Assembly: GCF_025742995.1 (NCBI RefSeq)
Contig: NZ_JAOVQM010000002.1
Coordinates: 394,112-458,111, forward strand
Reading direction: 5' to 3'
From: Paracholeplasma manati
Lineage (GTDB): Bacteria > Bacillota_I > Bacilli_A > Acholeplasmatales > UBA5453
DNA length: 64,000 nucleotides
Below the pieces are notes generated by a model. That model was given only the letters and a program-made list of their open reading frames with translations, ran no database searches and was not told the origin of the DNA. Below are positions 18,732-28,021 of this stretch, in pieces (position 1 is the first letter of the stretch; the number at the start of each line of letters is the position of its first letter). The position numbers and the translations under genes are program-made.

Positions 18732-21335
18732 ATGAGATACATGACCGCAGACGAAATTAGACAAACCTGGCTACGATTTTTTGAATCGAAAGGCCACAAA
18801 ATTGAACCATCCGCATCCCTCGTTCCAATGGGTGATAAAACCCTTTTATGGATCAATGCAGGGGTCGCACCACTGAAAAAATACTTTGATGGGTCAGCGA
18901 TGCCACCAAACCCACGTTTAACCAATATCCAAAAGTGTATTCGTACCAACGATATTGATAACGTCGGTAGAACCGCTAGACACCACACTTTTTTTGAAAT
19001 GCTTGGCAACTTCTCGATTGGGGATTACTTTAAACCAGAAGCGATTGAATTTGGTTTTGAACTTTTAACCAGCGATCGTTATTTTGGATTTCCAATTGAA
19101 AAACTCTATATGACTTATTATCCAGATGACTTTGTTGCGAGAGACAAATGGATTTCTTTAGGCGTCGACCCATCTCATCTCATTCCACTCGAATCCAATT
19201 TCTGGGAAATTGGTGAAGGTCCTTCCGGTCCAGATACAGAAATCTATTTTGATAGAGGCGAACAATACGATCAACGCGGGTCCGAATTGATTGCGAACGA
19301 CATTGAAAATGAACGTTATATTGAGATTTGGAACATCGTGTTCTCGCAATACAATGCGAAACCGGGGACCCCTAGAAAAGATTATAAAGAATTACCCAAT
19401 AAAAACATCGATACCGGTGCCGGTTTAGAACGTTTTGCTTGTGTTATTCAAGGCACCAAGACCAATTTTGAAACCGACTTATTCATGCCAATCATTAAAC
19501 ATACCGAACAATTATCCGGTGTCATCTACACAGGTCAAATGGCCTTTAAAGTCATCGCTGACCATGTAAAAACCTTGTCGATGGCCATCGCCGATGGGGC
19601 GATTCTATCGAATGAAGGTAGAGGCTATGTTTTAAGAAGATTGTTAAGACGTGCGACCAAATACGGTAAGAAACTTGGCTTGCAAGAAGCCTTCTTACAC
19701 CTCTTAGTCGATGATGTCATCGGCATCATGGGTCACTTTTATCCAAATGTTAAAGACAACGAAAAAATGGTTAAACGCGTCATTTTAGCCGAAGAAAATA
19801 AATTCCTTGAAACGCTCGCTTCCGGTGAAAAACACCTGTTAGAAGCGCTTGAAGGCGTCTCTGAACTCAAAAAGGAAGACGCATTCAAACTATATGATAC
19901 CTATGGATTCCCGATTGAACTTACTCTCGAATTATCCGAAGAATTGGGCAAAACGGTAGACCTTGAAGGCTTTAAAGCGTTAATGGAAAGACAAAAAGAA
20001 CTCTCAAGAGCGAACCGAAACGCTGAAAATTCGATGAAATCTCAAGAAGCAGCGTTCTTATCCTTTAAAACACCAAGCGTATTCATCGGATACGATACAT
20101 TATCCTCACGTAGTGAAGTCATCAAATCCTTTGAACAAGGCATCGTATTAGACAAAACCCCATTCTACGCGACCATGGGGGGACAGGTTGCTGACAGAGG
20201 TACCATCAATGGGTATCCAGTCAAAGACGTGGTTAAATTACCGAATGGTCAAACCTTGCATGTGATGGATGAAACCTTTGATGAAGGCGAAATGGTCGTT
20301 TGTGAAGTCGATCAAGACTATCGCACACGCATCATTAAGAACCACTCGGCAGCGCACTTATTCCACAAAGCATTAAAAGTCACTTTAGGTAATCACTCGA
20401 ACCAACAAGGGTCTCAAGTCAGTGAAGCAACCATGCGTTTTGACTTTAACAACTACGAAGCATTAACTGTTGAAGAATTGCTCAAAATTGAAGCCATCGT
20501 CAACGAAGCCATCTTAAGAGATTATCCAGTCGATACCATCGAAATGCCTTTAGAAGAAGCCAAAGCGATGGGTGCGATGGCACTATTTGGTGAGAAATAT
20601 CACGATGTCGTCAGAGTCGTCAATATCGGAAACTATTCGATCGAACTTTGTGGGGGCACCCATGTGAAACGCACCAGTGATATTGAGCGTTTCGCGATTA
20701 CCTCCTATGAATCGATTGGTTCAGGGATTTACCGTGTCGAAGCCGTGACTGGTAAATCACTAGAACACGATATGGTGTATGCTTTAAGACCCTTTGAAGC
20801 CGAAATCGATACCCTCAAACAAAAAGAAGAACGATTGGTTTCTGAAATGAAGCAAATCGATAGCCGATTTAGAGTCGATTCCCCGAGCAGAAGCCGTTTG
20901 ATTGGGTCTTATAACGACATCATCGCTTTAAGAAAGTATATTGAAAACTTAAAAGAACACAACAAACAACTCGAAAAGAATTTGTTGCAACTCAAACAAA
21001 AACAAGCCCTTACCAACCTCGATCAATATATTGAAAATGACAGTCCTTACCAAGTCATCATCGAAAAGAATTTGGATAAAGACATTCAGAAGCAACTCGT
21101 CGACGCAATCTATGATAAAATAAAAGCGGAAGTGGTGTGCCTCATCAATGAAACCGATGAAAAACTCCTATTCTTATGTAAAACAAGATCCATGGATGCG
21201 AAAGCCATGATTCAAAAAGCAGCACAAGTTTCGAATGGTTCTGGTGGTGGAAAACCCGATTTCGCTCAAGGTGGTACTGCAGACAAATCCAAACTATCTG
21301 AAATTGTCCAATCGTTCAAGGAGTGGTTTAAGTGA
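18732..21335 (+). CDS. alaS: Alanine-tRNA ligase
   Basis: Charges tRNA-Ala. The 867 residues cover all domains: the class II catalytic core starting with R-x-x-F-L/F-x-x-x-G-H, the N-A-G-V/M and R-T-N-D-I-D-N-V-G segments, the editing domain with H-S-A-A-H (about 536) and C-G-G-T-H (about 640-644) zinc ligands, a coiled coil around 690-760, and the C-Ala domain with G-G-G-K-P-D-F-A-Q-G-G. A GGAGGATA ribosome site supports the ATG. It is controlled by the alanine T-box and begins the conserved alaS-ruvX-DUF1292 operon. Confidence 0.97.
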   Translation: MRYMTADEIRQTWLRFFESKGHKIEPSASLVPMGDKTLLWINAGVAPLKKYFDGSAMPPNPRLTNIQKCIRTNDIDNVGRTARHHTFFEMLGNFSIGDYFKPEAIEFGFELLTSDRYFGFPIEKLYMTYYPDDFVARDKWISLGVDPSHLIPLESNFWEIGEGPSGPDTEIYFDRGEQYDQRGSELIANDIENERYIEIWNIVFSQYNAKPGTPRKDYKELPNKNIDTGAGLERFACVIQGTKTNFETDLFMPIIKHTEQLSGVIYTGQMAFKVIADHVKTLSMAIADGAILSNEGRGYVLRRLLRRATKYGKKLGLQEAFLHLLVDDVIGIMGHFYPNVKDNEKMVKRVILAEENKFLETLASGEKHLLEALEGVSELKKEDAFKLYDTYGFPIELTLELSEELGKTVDLEGFKALMERQKELSRANRNAENSMKSQEAAFLSFKTPSVFIGYDTLSSRSEVIKSFEQGIVLDKTPFYATMGGQVADRGTINGYPVKDVVKLPNGQTLHVMDETFDEGEMVVCEVDQDYRTRIIKNHSAAHLFHKALKVTLGNHSNQQGSQVSEATMRFDFNNYEALTVEELLKIEAIVNEAILRDYPVDTIEMPLEEAKAMGAMALFGEKYHDVVRVVNIGNYSIELCGGTHVKRTSDIERFAITSYESIGSGIYRVEAVTGKSLEHDMVYALRPFEAEIDTLKQKEERLVSEMKQIDSRFRVDSPSRSRLIGSYNDIIALRKYIENLKEHNKQLEKNLLQLKQKQALTNLDQYIENDSPYQVIIEKNLDKDIQKQLVDAIYDKIKAEVVCLINETDEKLLFLCKTRSMDAKAMIQKAAQVSNGSGGGKPDFAQGGTADKSKLSEIVQSFKEWFK

Positions 21336-21748
21336 TTTATATTGGCCTAGATTTAGGGGAGAAAACCTTAGGGATTGCGAGAAGTGATTCAGGGATTTTT
21401 TCAACCCCAGTCGGGACCTATCGTTTTTACGAAAACCATTATGAGGATGCAGCAAATCACATTTCAAAGTACATCCTAGAAGAAATGGTGGATGTGGTTG
21501 TGTTAGGATATCCTAAGCACATGAACGATGACATTGGCATTCGTGCCCAAGTGAGTGAATCGTTCAAGGCGATGATTGAATCGAAGACCAAAGCCAAAGT
21601 GGTTTTGTGGGACGAACGACTATCGACCTATGAAGCATTGAGTTTGATGACCGAAATGGGCATCAAAAAAGACAAACAAAGACAAAAGAAAGATGAATTA
21701 GCAGCACTCATCATTCTCCAAAGTTATTTAAATCGAAAAGGAGATTAA
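21332..21748 (+). CDS. ruvX: RuvX/YqgF Holliday junction resolvase-like nuclease
   Basis: A 138-residue RNase H-fold protein of the YqgF family, implicated in 16S rRNA 5' processing and Holliday junction resolution. The start motif G-L-D-L-G-E-K-T-L-G-I-A carries catalytic Asp7; V-L-G-Y-P and W-D-E-R-L-S-T follow, and the C-terminal K-x-D-x-x-A-A helix closes the active site. The GTG start overlaps the alaS stop by four bases. The ireB gene found between alaS and ruvX in Bacillus is absent. Confidence 0.92.
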   Translation: MIYIGLDLGEKTLGIARSDSGIFSTPVGTYRFYENHYEDAANHISKYILEEMVDVVVLGYPKHMNDDIGIRAQVSESFKAMIESKTKAKVVLWDERLSTYEALSLMTEMGIKKDKQRQKKDELAALIILQSYLNRKGD

Positions 21749-21751
21749 CCC

Positions 21752-22045
21752 ATGGATGATAACAAACTCACCATCATATATGATGGCGAAGAAGTAATGG
21801 CCGATATTTTATTTACCCATTACTCCGAACAAACAGAAAAAAATTACGTAGTATTTCAATTTTCCGACCGCGATGAAGTCAGCGCGGCTGTATTCGTTGA
21901 GACCGAGAATGGCGAAGGCTATTTCGAGGATGTGCAAACCGACGAAGAATGGGAAATGCTTGATGAGTTATTACAAAACTACTTAGGTGATGACCAGGAT
22001 GACGAAGATGCACAAGACGACGAGGACGAATCTGACGAAGATTAA
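21752..22045 (+). CDS. DUF1292 (YrzB family) protein
   Basis: A 97-residue small acidic protein, three bases after ruvX. It shows the DUF1292 pattern I-x-x-D-x-x-G-E-E-V followed by short beta strands (Y-V-V-F-Q, A-A-V-F-V-E), and ends in a run of almost only Asp and Glu. The same position holds yrzB in Bacillus subtilis. Function unknown. The acidic tail overlaps the 5' end of the next gene in another frame. Confidence 0.85.
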   Translation: MDDNKLTIIYDGEEVMADILFTHYSEQTEKNYVVFQFSDRDEVSAAVFVETENGEGYFEDVQTDEEWEMLDELLQNYLGDDQDDEDAQDDEDESDED

Positions 22046-22610
22046 TGAACTCAAACTAAAAGCCCAATCGTTAAAAGTACCAATCCTATCTGATGATGGG
22101 CTTTTATTTTTGGTAGAAACCCTTCAAAAATACAATGTACAATCTGTTTTAGAAATTGGGTCTGCTGTGGGCTATAGTGCCATTGCGATGGCAACCCATA
22201 CTGGCGCACATGTGACCACCATCGAACGCGAAGTGGATTTACATGCCTTTGCCGTTAAAAACGTGGCATCATTTGGATTAGAACATCAAATCACCCTCAT
22301 CCTTGGGGATGCATTGGAGGTTGAATTGAACCCTCATAGCCGATTTGATGCGATATTCATTGACGCTGCCAAAGCCCAATATGAGAAGTTTTTTACCAAG
22401 TATGAACCGTATTTATCCGATAAGGGCATCATCATTACCGACAACTTGAATTTTCACCATGTTGACATAGAAACGGTATCCCGTGGGACGAAAAATCTCG
22501 TGAAACGCCTAGAAGCATTTAAACAGTTTTTAAAAGAACACCCAGAATATGACAGTGAATTGTTCGATATCGGTGACGGTATGAGCATTTCGAAAAGGAA
22601 CCGCCCATGA
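21999..22610 (+). CDS. trmR: SAM-dependent O-methyltransferase, TrmR (YrrM) type
   Basis: A class I methyltransferase with S-V-L-E-I-G-S-A-V-G-Y-S-A-I at about residues 45-58, acidic T-I-E-R-E at strand 2, and F-D-A-I-F-I-D-A-A-K-A-Q-Y. By position between the DUF1292 gene and two U32 genes it corresponds to Bacillus TrmR, which methylates 5-hydroxyuridine at tRNA position 34 to mo5U. The neighbours trhP1 and trhP2 make the hydroxyuridine substrate. The start is uncertain: ATG at 21990, 21999 and 22008 all lie inside the upstream gene. I chose 21999 because AGGTG is nine bases upstream. Confidence 0.85.
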   Translation: MTKMHKTTRTNLTKINELKLKAQSLKVPILSDDGLLFLVETLQKYNVQSVLEIGSAVGYSAIAMATHTGAHVTTIEREVDLHAFAVKNVASFGLEHQITLILGDALEVELNPHSRFDAIFIDAAKAQYEKFFTKYEPYLSDKGIIITDNLNFHHVDIETVSRGTKNLVKRLEAFKQFLKEHPEYDSELFDIGDGMSISKRNRP

Positions 22611-23497
22611 AAAAGTTAGTGACATTATTTGAAATTGAATCCATACCTAAACTAGCACCCCATGTAAATGGTTTTATCCTTGGACAAAATGGGGTATCCA
22701 CACGATTGACTCGCAGTTTTTCGACTGAAGAAATCATTCAAGCTTCAAGTATCATGAAATCACTCGGCAAATCGTGTTTCATCATCATGAACCGTATCTT
22801 ACACGATCAAGATGACCATCGATATGAAGCATTCATCCAATCGGTTGATAGCGACGCCATCACAGGGTACATTGTGGGAGATATCGGTGTACTATCCATT
22901 GGAAAGCAACTAAATATCTCACACAAAATGATTTATAACCCTGAAACCCTAATTACAAACGTGTTTGACGCTCATTTCTACCATTCATTGGGCATCCAAG
23001 GGGTTTATTTGGCCAAAGAAATCACCATCGATGATATGGTTAATATTGGTCAAAATAGACCGTATGCATTATTCGCTTATGGCCATGGTTATTTGAATAT
23101 GTTTTATTCAAAACGCCAATTGATTGAAGCCTATTTTGAAAATAAAGACATGGATAACCCTTACCATGATCAACGAAATCTATCGGTAGTAGAGGAAAAA
23201 AGACCTGAATTTAAATACCCTATTTTAGAAGATGAAGCAGGCACACACGTGTTTAGAAACCATGTTTTTTCAAGTCTAAATCATTTAAAGACACTCGAAC
23301 AAGCCATCGATTATTTGGTATTTGATACCATTTTTCATAATGACCAATATGCATTAGACGTGCTAAAGATATATGAATCTGGTGTGGCATTATCAGATCC
23401 ATCGGTTCAAGATATCCAAAAACACTACCATGAGGTTTGGGATGAAGGATTCTTCTTCAAGAAGACTGTCTACAAACCGAAGAAGGTGGAATTATGA
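22607..23497 (+). CDS. trhP1: U32 family tRNA hydroxylation protein, first subunit (TrhP1/YrrN type)
   Basis: A 296-residue protein lacking the cysteine-rich U32 signature but placed like Bacillus yrrN, directly before the full-length U32 protein. It has a TIM-barrel-like pattern with G-Y-I-V-G-D-I-G and a V-H-type sugar barrel strand, and aromatic C-terminal residues. TrhP1 works with TrhP2 in the oxygen-independent formation of 5-hydroxyuridine at the tRNA wobble base. The assignment rests mainly on gene order, since the sequence is divergent. It overlaps both neighbours by four bases, which argues for coupled translation. Confidence 0.75.
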   Translation: MKKLVTLFEIESIPKLAPHVNGFILGQNGVSTRLTRSFSTEEIIQASSIMKSLGKSCFIIMNRILHDQDDHRYEAFIQSVDSDAITGYIVGDIGVLSIGKQLNISHKMIYNPETLITNVFDAHFYHSLGIQGVYLAKEITIDDMVNIGQNRPYALFAYGHGYLNMFYSKRQLIEAYFENKDMDNPYHDQRNLSVVEEKRPEFKYPILEDEAGTHVFRNHVFSSLNHLKTLEQAIDYLVFDTIFHNDQYALDVLKIYESGVALSDPSVQDIQKHYHEVWDEGFFFKKTVYKPKKVEL

Positions 23498-24690
23498 CCG
23501 AATTACTCGCCCCAGCTGGGGATTTAGAAAAATTAAAGATTGCGATCCTGTATGGCGCAGATGCTGTATTCATCGGTGGGATGGAATTCAGCTTAAGAGC
23601 CAGAGCTTCTAACTTCACCTTGGATAACATCAAAGAAGGGGCTGACTTTTGTCATGCCCATGGCAAAAAGCTCTACGTGACCACCAACATCATCCCTCAT
23701 AATGACAATATGGATGCGTTGATTGAATACCTTAAAGGATTAGAACAAGCAGGGGTAGACGCCATCATCGCAGCTTCACCTTACATCGTCGAGACTGCGA
23801 AGAAACACACCAACATACCCGTTCATATCTCCACTCAACAATCGGTGGTGAATGGCCACGCAGTGCGATTTTGGAAAGATTTAGGCGCAGAGCGTGTGGT
23901 CCTTGGTAGAGAACTTAACATCGATGAAATCTCAAACATCACGGCAAATGCTGGGGTTGAAATTGAAGTATTTATCCATGGTGGTATGTGTGCATCTTAT
24001 TCAGGACGTTGTACCTTATCGAACAATATGACTGACCGTGACGCGAATCGTGGTGGGTGTGCCCACAGCTGTCGTTGGAACTATGATTTGTATTCAGATG
24101 AAACCTTGATTTCAGATGAAAAAATGCCGTTTTCAATGAGTTCAAAAGACTTACAAACCCTCGCATTTATCCCAAAATTGATCGACGCGAATGTATCGTC
24201 ATTGAAGATTGAAGGCCGCATGAAATCGATCCATTACATCGCGACCGTGGTGAGAAGTTACCGTTTGTTAATGGATGAGTACTTATCCACTGGAAAAGTC
24301 AAAGATATATCGATCTATGAAAAAGAAATTCGTAAAGCTGAAAATCGTCTAACGTCCTTTGGCTTCCTGGGTGGGATGCCAAAAGCAGAACAACAACTCT
24401 ATAATTTGAGAAGCGAAGAACCGACCAAAGAATTCCTAGGGTTGGTCGTCGATTATGACCATGAAACACAAATCGCGACCATTGAACAGCGCAATCATTT
24501 CACACCTGGTGAACTGGTTGAAATGGTCGGACCACGTTATCAACACACCTTTACTATGGGTGAAATTAGGGATTCTAATGGCAATCTCCTAGACGCAGCG
24601 AGACACCCGAAACAAATCCTCAAAATACATATCCCGTTTGAAGTCAAACCGTATGACATGCTTCGAAAGGTTTTAGTGGATGAAAATTGA
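23494..24690 (+). CDS. trhP2: U32 family tRNA hydroxylation protein (TrhP2/YrrO type)
   Basis: A 398-residue protein with the full peptidase-U32 signature at about residues 158-195: E-V-F-I-H-G-G-M-C, S-Y-S-G-R-C-x-L-S, R-D-A-N-R-G-G-C, C-R-W. The cysteines (in MC, RC, GGC, SC) likely bind an iron-sulfur cluster. The N-terminus L-L-A-P-A-G-D-x-E-K-L-K is typical. Once called a collagenase-like peptidase, the family is now tied to 5-hydroxyuridine synthesis at tRNA position 34. It overlaps trhP1 by four bases and the next gene by 11. Confidence 0.9.
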   Translation: MTELLAPAGDLEKLKIAILYGADAVFIGGMEFSLRARASNFTLDNIKEGADFCHAHGKKLYVTTNIIPHNDNMDALIEYLKGLEQAGVDAIIAASPYIVETAKKHTNIPVHISTQQSVVNGHAVRFWKDLGAERVVLGRELNIDEISNITANAGVEIEVFIHGGMCASYSGRCTLSNNMTDRDANRGGCAHSCRWNYDLYSDETLISDEKMPFSMSSKDLQTLAFIPKLIDANVSSLKIEGRMKSIHYIATVVRSYRLLMDEYLSTGKVKDISIYEKEIRKAENRLTSFGFLGGMPKAEQQLYNLRSEEPTKEFLGLVVDYDHETQIATIEQRNHFTPGELVEMVGPRYQHTFTMGEIRDSNGNLLDAARHPKQILKIHIPFEVKPYDMLRKVLVDEN

Positions 24691-25333
24691 GAAATCGGGT
24701 AAAACGCTCGAATACGTCGTCATTCATAAAGCCATTAAGCATGCGTATTTTAGGGTAAAGGACCGTCAAATTGTCGTGACCAAAGGGCCAAGAATCCCCC
24801 TACAAGTGATTGAAAAACGGTTATGGGATAACTTTGATCAGTTTCATGAATTGACCCAAAAACAAACCAAAACCTATGATGAATTGTCTTTATTTGGTAA
24901 AAGTTACCCGCTAAAAATCATCATCGGTGCACCTTTTGCTTATGAGATTTCAACTACGATTACCCTACATTTGATGAAAGAATCGGATATTGAAAAAGCC
25001 ATTCAAACGCTTTATGGGTATGAACTAAAAAAAGCCCTTGATGGCTTAACACCGTGGTTGATAGATGCATTAAAGCCATTTCATTTACACCCACTACCGA
25101 CCAAGATTAAATATTTAAAATCCAAGTTTGGTAGTTGTCATACCCGAAAAAAAGAAATCACGATGAATGCTTATCTCGCCAAACTTGATTTGATCTATAC
25201 CAAATACGTTTTGTTACACGAATATGCCCATCTGTTGGTGCCCAACCACCAAAAACCGTTTTATGATGTGTTAGATTTGATGATGCCAGGGCATCGTGCA
25301 ATTCAAAAAGCACTCAGAAAACACCATATATAA
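24680..25333 (+). CDS. YgjP-like zinc metallopeptidase
   Basis: A 217-residue protein of the YgjP/DUF45 metallopeptidase family. The zinc motif H180-E-Y-A-H184 in the helix is followed by N-H-Q-K-P-F-Y, which matches the N-H-x-x-x-F of the family. A conserved S-K-F-G-S-C-H precedes it. No signal peptide, so cytosolic. In Bacillus the slot between yrrO and greA holds udk (uridine kinase), so this gene replaces or displaces it. The start overlaps trhP2 by 11 bases. Substrate unknown. Confidence 0.82.
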   Translation: MKIEKSGKTLEYVVIHKAIKHAYFRVKDRQIVVTKGPRIPLQVIEKRLWDNFDQFHELTQKQTKTYDELSLFGKSYPLKIIIGAPFAYEISTTITLHLMKESDIEKAIQTLYGYELKKALDGLTPWLIDALKPFHLHPLPTKIKYLKSKFGSCHTRKKEITMNAYLAKLDLIYTKYVLLHEYAHLLVPNHQKPFYDVLDLMMPGHRAIQKALRKHHI

Positions 25334-25357
25334 CTATCTAATTTTAAAAAATTAGTG

Positions 25358-25363
25358 TATAAT
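25358..25363 (+). promoter_or_regulatory. -10 element of greA
   Basis: TATAAT lies 30 bases upstream of the greA start in the only intergenic gap of this stretch. No clear -35 is visible. Confidence 0.45.
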
Positions 25364-25392
25364 TAGAGAATGTAAAAACAAGGAGTGATTTT

Positions 25393-25869
25393 ATGGCAAA
25401 AAATAAACAGGTTTTTGAACTCACACAAGAAGGGGTAGACCAACTCAGAAGTGAACTATCCTACTTAAAAGATGTCAAAAGACCAGAAAACGTCATCGCT
25501 TTACAAGAAGCACGTGCTCAAGGCGACTTATCCGAAAACGCCGATTACGATGCAGCGAGAGACGAACAAGCAAGAATTGAAGCACGCATCAAAGAAATCG
25601 AAAATATTCTTGAAAACTTCAAGCTCATTAGAGCATCCAACGATAACAAAGTAACCACAGGTAAAACCGTCGTATTACATTTCGTCGAAAAGAACAAGAC
25701 TGCTGAGTATCAATTGGTCGGTACGATTGAAGCGAACCCAATGCTCAATAAAATTTCTACCGATTCACCAGTGGGTAAAGCCATCCAAGGTACCACTGAA
25801 GGCGACACCGTCGAAGTTCATTTAGAAACCGGCAAAACTTTCCACATTCAAATCGTTGAAGTTAAATAA
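25393..25869 (+). CDS. greA: Transcription elongation factor GreA
   Basis: Rescues backtracked RNA polymerase by stimulating transcript cleavage. The 158 residues have the usual length and layout: an N-terminal antiparallel coiled coil (about 1-75) with the acidic tip G-D-L-S-E-N-A-D-Y-D-A-A, and a C-terminal globular domain with S-P-V-G-K-A-I-Q-G and the final V-x-V strand. AAGGAGTG precedes the ATG. It has its own promoter but the next gene follows after one base, so it heads the yqeG-yqeH transcript. Confidence 0.95.
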   Translation: MAKNKQVFELTQEGVDQLRSELSYLKDVKRPENVIALQEARAQGDLSENADYDAARDEQARIEARIKEIENILENFKLIRASNDNKVTTGKTVVLHFVEKNKTAEYQLVGTIEANPMLNKISTDSPVGKAIQGTTEGDTVEVHLETGKTFHIQIVEVK

Positions 25870-25870
25870 T

Positions 25871-26431
25871 ATGAAGCAAGGGAAATATCTGAAATTTATC
25901 CCAAGCGAATATCAAAAATCGGTGAAAAACATCGATTTTTTACACTTATATCACGCTGGTTTTCGCACTTTATTCATCGATATTGATAATACTTTGGTAT
26001 CTTATAAAGAACACCATTTAACCGATGATTTAAAAGGCTTTTTAGATGGCATTCAAGCCATCGGTTTTCAATTGGTCTTAATTTCAAACAACAAACAACC
26101 AAGGGTAGAAACCTTTGTGGGTAACCATGATTACCCTTATATCTTCAATGCACGAAAACCGTTAAAAAGAGGGTTTAAAAAAGGCATGCATTTGGTGAAC
26201 GAATTAGACCCGAAAAAAGTGGTCCACGTGGGAGACCAAGTGATGACCGATGTTTTAGGGGGCAATCGTATGGGATTCTATACCATATTGGTGAGCGCCA
26301 TTGAACGAAAATCCGATATTTTACCTACCAGAATCAACCGTAAGATGGAAGCATTCTTCATTAAGAAAGTGAAGAAACACCAAAAAGCACTCTATGAAAG
26401 CAGGTTACGTCCCTATGTTGAAACGTTGTAG
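25871..26431 (+). CDS. yqeG: YqeG family HAD-superfamily phosphatase
   Basis: A 186-residue HAD IIIA phosphatase. Motif I is F-I-D-I-D-N-T-L-V with Asp37 and Asp39; motif II is L-I-S-N-N near residue 72; motif IV is V-G-D-Q-V-M-T-D-V-L-G. The family matches Bacillus YqeG and related phosphatidylglycerophosphate phosphatases, so a lipid phosphatase role is possible. The ATG at 25871 lies one base after the greA stop; a TTG at 25856 would overlap greA. No strong ribosome site is visible, suggesting coupling to greA translation. Confidence 0.87.
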   Translation: MKQGKYLKFIPSEYQKSVKNIDFLHLYHAGFRTLFIDIDNTLVSYKEHHLTDDLKGFLDGIQAIGFQLVLISNNKQPRVETFVGNHDYPYIFNARKPLKRGFKKGMHLVNELDPKKVVHVGDQVMTDVLGGNRMGFYTILVSAIERKSDILPTRINRKMEAFFIKKVKKHQKALYESRLRPYVETL

Positions 26432-27461
26432 TGGTTGTGGCGTGGTTTTACAGGATGCCAACGAAACCAAACCTGGGTATGTGAAGGATTTAAACCATGA
26501 TTTGTGTTTGGATTGTTTCAATCTAAAACACTACTCTAAAGTGAATTCCGTAACCATCCATACAGGTGACATGCCACAAATCAAAGAAGAGGCACTGATT
26601 GTTTATGTATTATCAGTGAATCATTTAAACTTAAGATTAAAATACCGATTGGACCGTCATTTTCCCAATTCACCAGTGATTTTGGTCATCAATCACATCG
26701 ATACGTTAGAACCCTCTGTGAACCTAAACCGCATGATTGAGCGTATTCGTCAAGAAGCCAATAAACTCCAAATGAAATTTGTCGATGTTGTGCCGGTATC
26801 GGCATTACAAGATAAATATGTCGATGTCTTGATGGCATCGATTGAACACCACCAAAAGCAACGCAATGTCTATTTGGTCGGATTTCAAAATAGTGGGAAA
26901 TCGCTCTTATTCAAACGCATTGCGAGTCACTTAAACATCGAAACAACCGTGTTATCGGGTAAAAAGCCTGGTTTAACACTCGCTGATTTTGAAATTCCAT
27001 TCAATCAGAATAAATTGGTCGATACCCCGGGGATTTATTTGCCAGGGTCTATCGCTTCATTTTTACCTTATGACTCGTATAAGGACTTGATTATTGAAAC
27101 CCGTGTCAAACCAAAAATCTATCAACTCAATGAACAACAAAGCTTGTTTTTTGGCGGGATATTCGCGGTGTCTTATTTAGACGGCGGATTCAAAGGCATC
27201 GCGTGTTATGCATCACCTGCCATGCAAATCCATCGTACCAAATATGACCCAACGTATGAAAAGTTTAATCAGTTACAAACAACGATGAAACACACTATAA
27301 TAGGAGTGAACTTCATCAAACAAACGTATCGCTTACAACCAAATTTGGCTTATGAACTCGCCATCTCGGATGTCGCGATGATTCACATCAAAGGCAAGGC
27401 GACGATTGAAGTTTATCTGCCAGAAACCATGAGGGTTACGCTAGAGGAGGCACTCTATTGA
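26415..27461 (+). CDS. yqeH: Circularly permuted ribosome-biogenesis GTPase YqeH
   Basis: A 348-residue GTPase needed for 30S subunit assembly in Bacillus. An N-terminal zinc finger (Cys5, Cys8, Cys31, Cys34) precedes GTPase motifs in permuted order: G4-like N-H-I-D (about 93), then G1 G-F-Q-N-S-G-K-S (about 156-163), then G3 D203-T-P-G. G4 is N-H-I-D rather than N-K-x-D. The C-terminal R-T-F/K-P-K-I-Y-Q-L-N-E-Q-Q-S-L-F-F-G-G type block is conserved. The ATG at 26415 is chosen because it places the zinc finger as in homologues; an ATG at 26394 is upstream. It overlaps yqeG by 17 bases. Confidence 0.9.
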   Translation: MLKRCSGCGVVLQDANETKPGYVKDLNHDLCLDCFNLKHYSKVNSVTIHTGDMPQIKEEALIVYVLSVNHLNLRLKYRLDRHFPNSPVILVINHIDTLEPSVNLNRMIERIRQEANKLQMKFVDVVPVSALQDKYVDVLMASIEHHQKQRNVYLVGFQNSGKSLLFKRIASHLNIETTVLSGKKPGLTLADFEIPFNQNKLVDTPGIYLPGSIASFLPYDSYKDLIIETRVKPKIYQLNEQQSLFFGGIFAVSYLDGGFKGIACYASPAMQIHRTKYDPTYEKFNQLQTTMKHTIIGVNFIKQTYRLQPNLAYELAISDVAMIHIKGKATIEVYLPETMRVTLEEALY

Positions 27462-28021
27462 GCTTAATCGCTTTGGTTCAAGAAAAATTAAAGCACCATC
27501 CCAACCGGTTTAATCACATTTTAGGGGTGAAAGAACGCGCCCTTGAGTTACAAAAAATTTATGGGGGCAACGCAGCCGCAATTGAAACGGCAGCCATCCT
27601 ACATGATTTATTCAAGTACGATAGTATCACTGAACAAACCCAATGGATTAAAGATGACAATGAAGTCATCAAATACCAATCGGTACCGGTAGCCTACCAC
27701 GCGATAGCAGCGGCTTATTATGCCAAAGATGTTCTCAACATCGATGACCCCATCGTCTTTGAAGCCATTTATTATCATATTTGGGGTAAGGTGGGCATGA
27801 GGCTAGAAACCATGATCATCTGTGTCGCGGATTTTTGTGAAAAAAACCGTACATTTCATGGGGCTAAAACCGTGTACGAACTCTCGAAAAAGGACCTTCA
27901 ACAAGCCTTCATATTGAGTTTAGAATACACCATTGAATATTTAAACGAGGGTGGATTGACCCCGTTTTACGAACAATTAGATGTTTTAAAATACTATAAG
28001 GAGACACCATGGAATTATTAG
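27458..28021 (+). CDS. yqeK: HD-domain hydrolase YqeK
   Basis: A 187-residue HD-domain protein with the metal ligands His20, His49-Asp50 (A-I-L-H-D) and later H-A-I-A and H-I-W-G. YqeK family members hydrolyse diadenosine tetraphosphate symmetrically. The TTG start overlaps the yqeH stop and follows AGAGGAGG by eight bases. In Bacillus the genes aroE, yhbY and nadD stand between yqeH and yqeK; all three are missing here. The gene overlaps rsfS by 13 bases. Confidence 0.87.
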   Translation: MSLIALVQEKLKHHPNRFNHILGVKERALELQKIYGGNAAAIETAAILHDLFKYDSITEQTQWIKDDNEVIKYQSVPVAYHAIAAAYYAKDVLNIDDPIVFEAIYYHIWGKVGMRLETMIICVADFCEKNRTFHGAKTVYELSKKDLQQAFILSLEYTIEYLNEGGLTPFYEQLDVLKYYKETPWNY

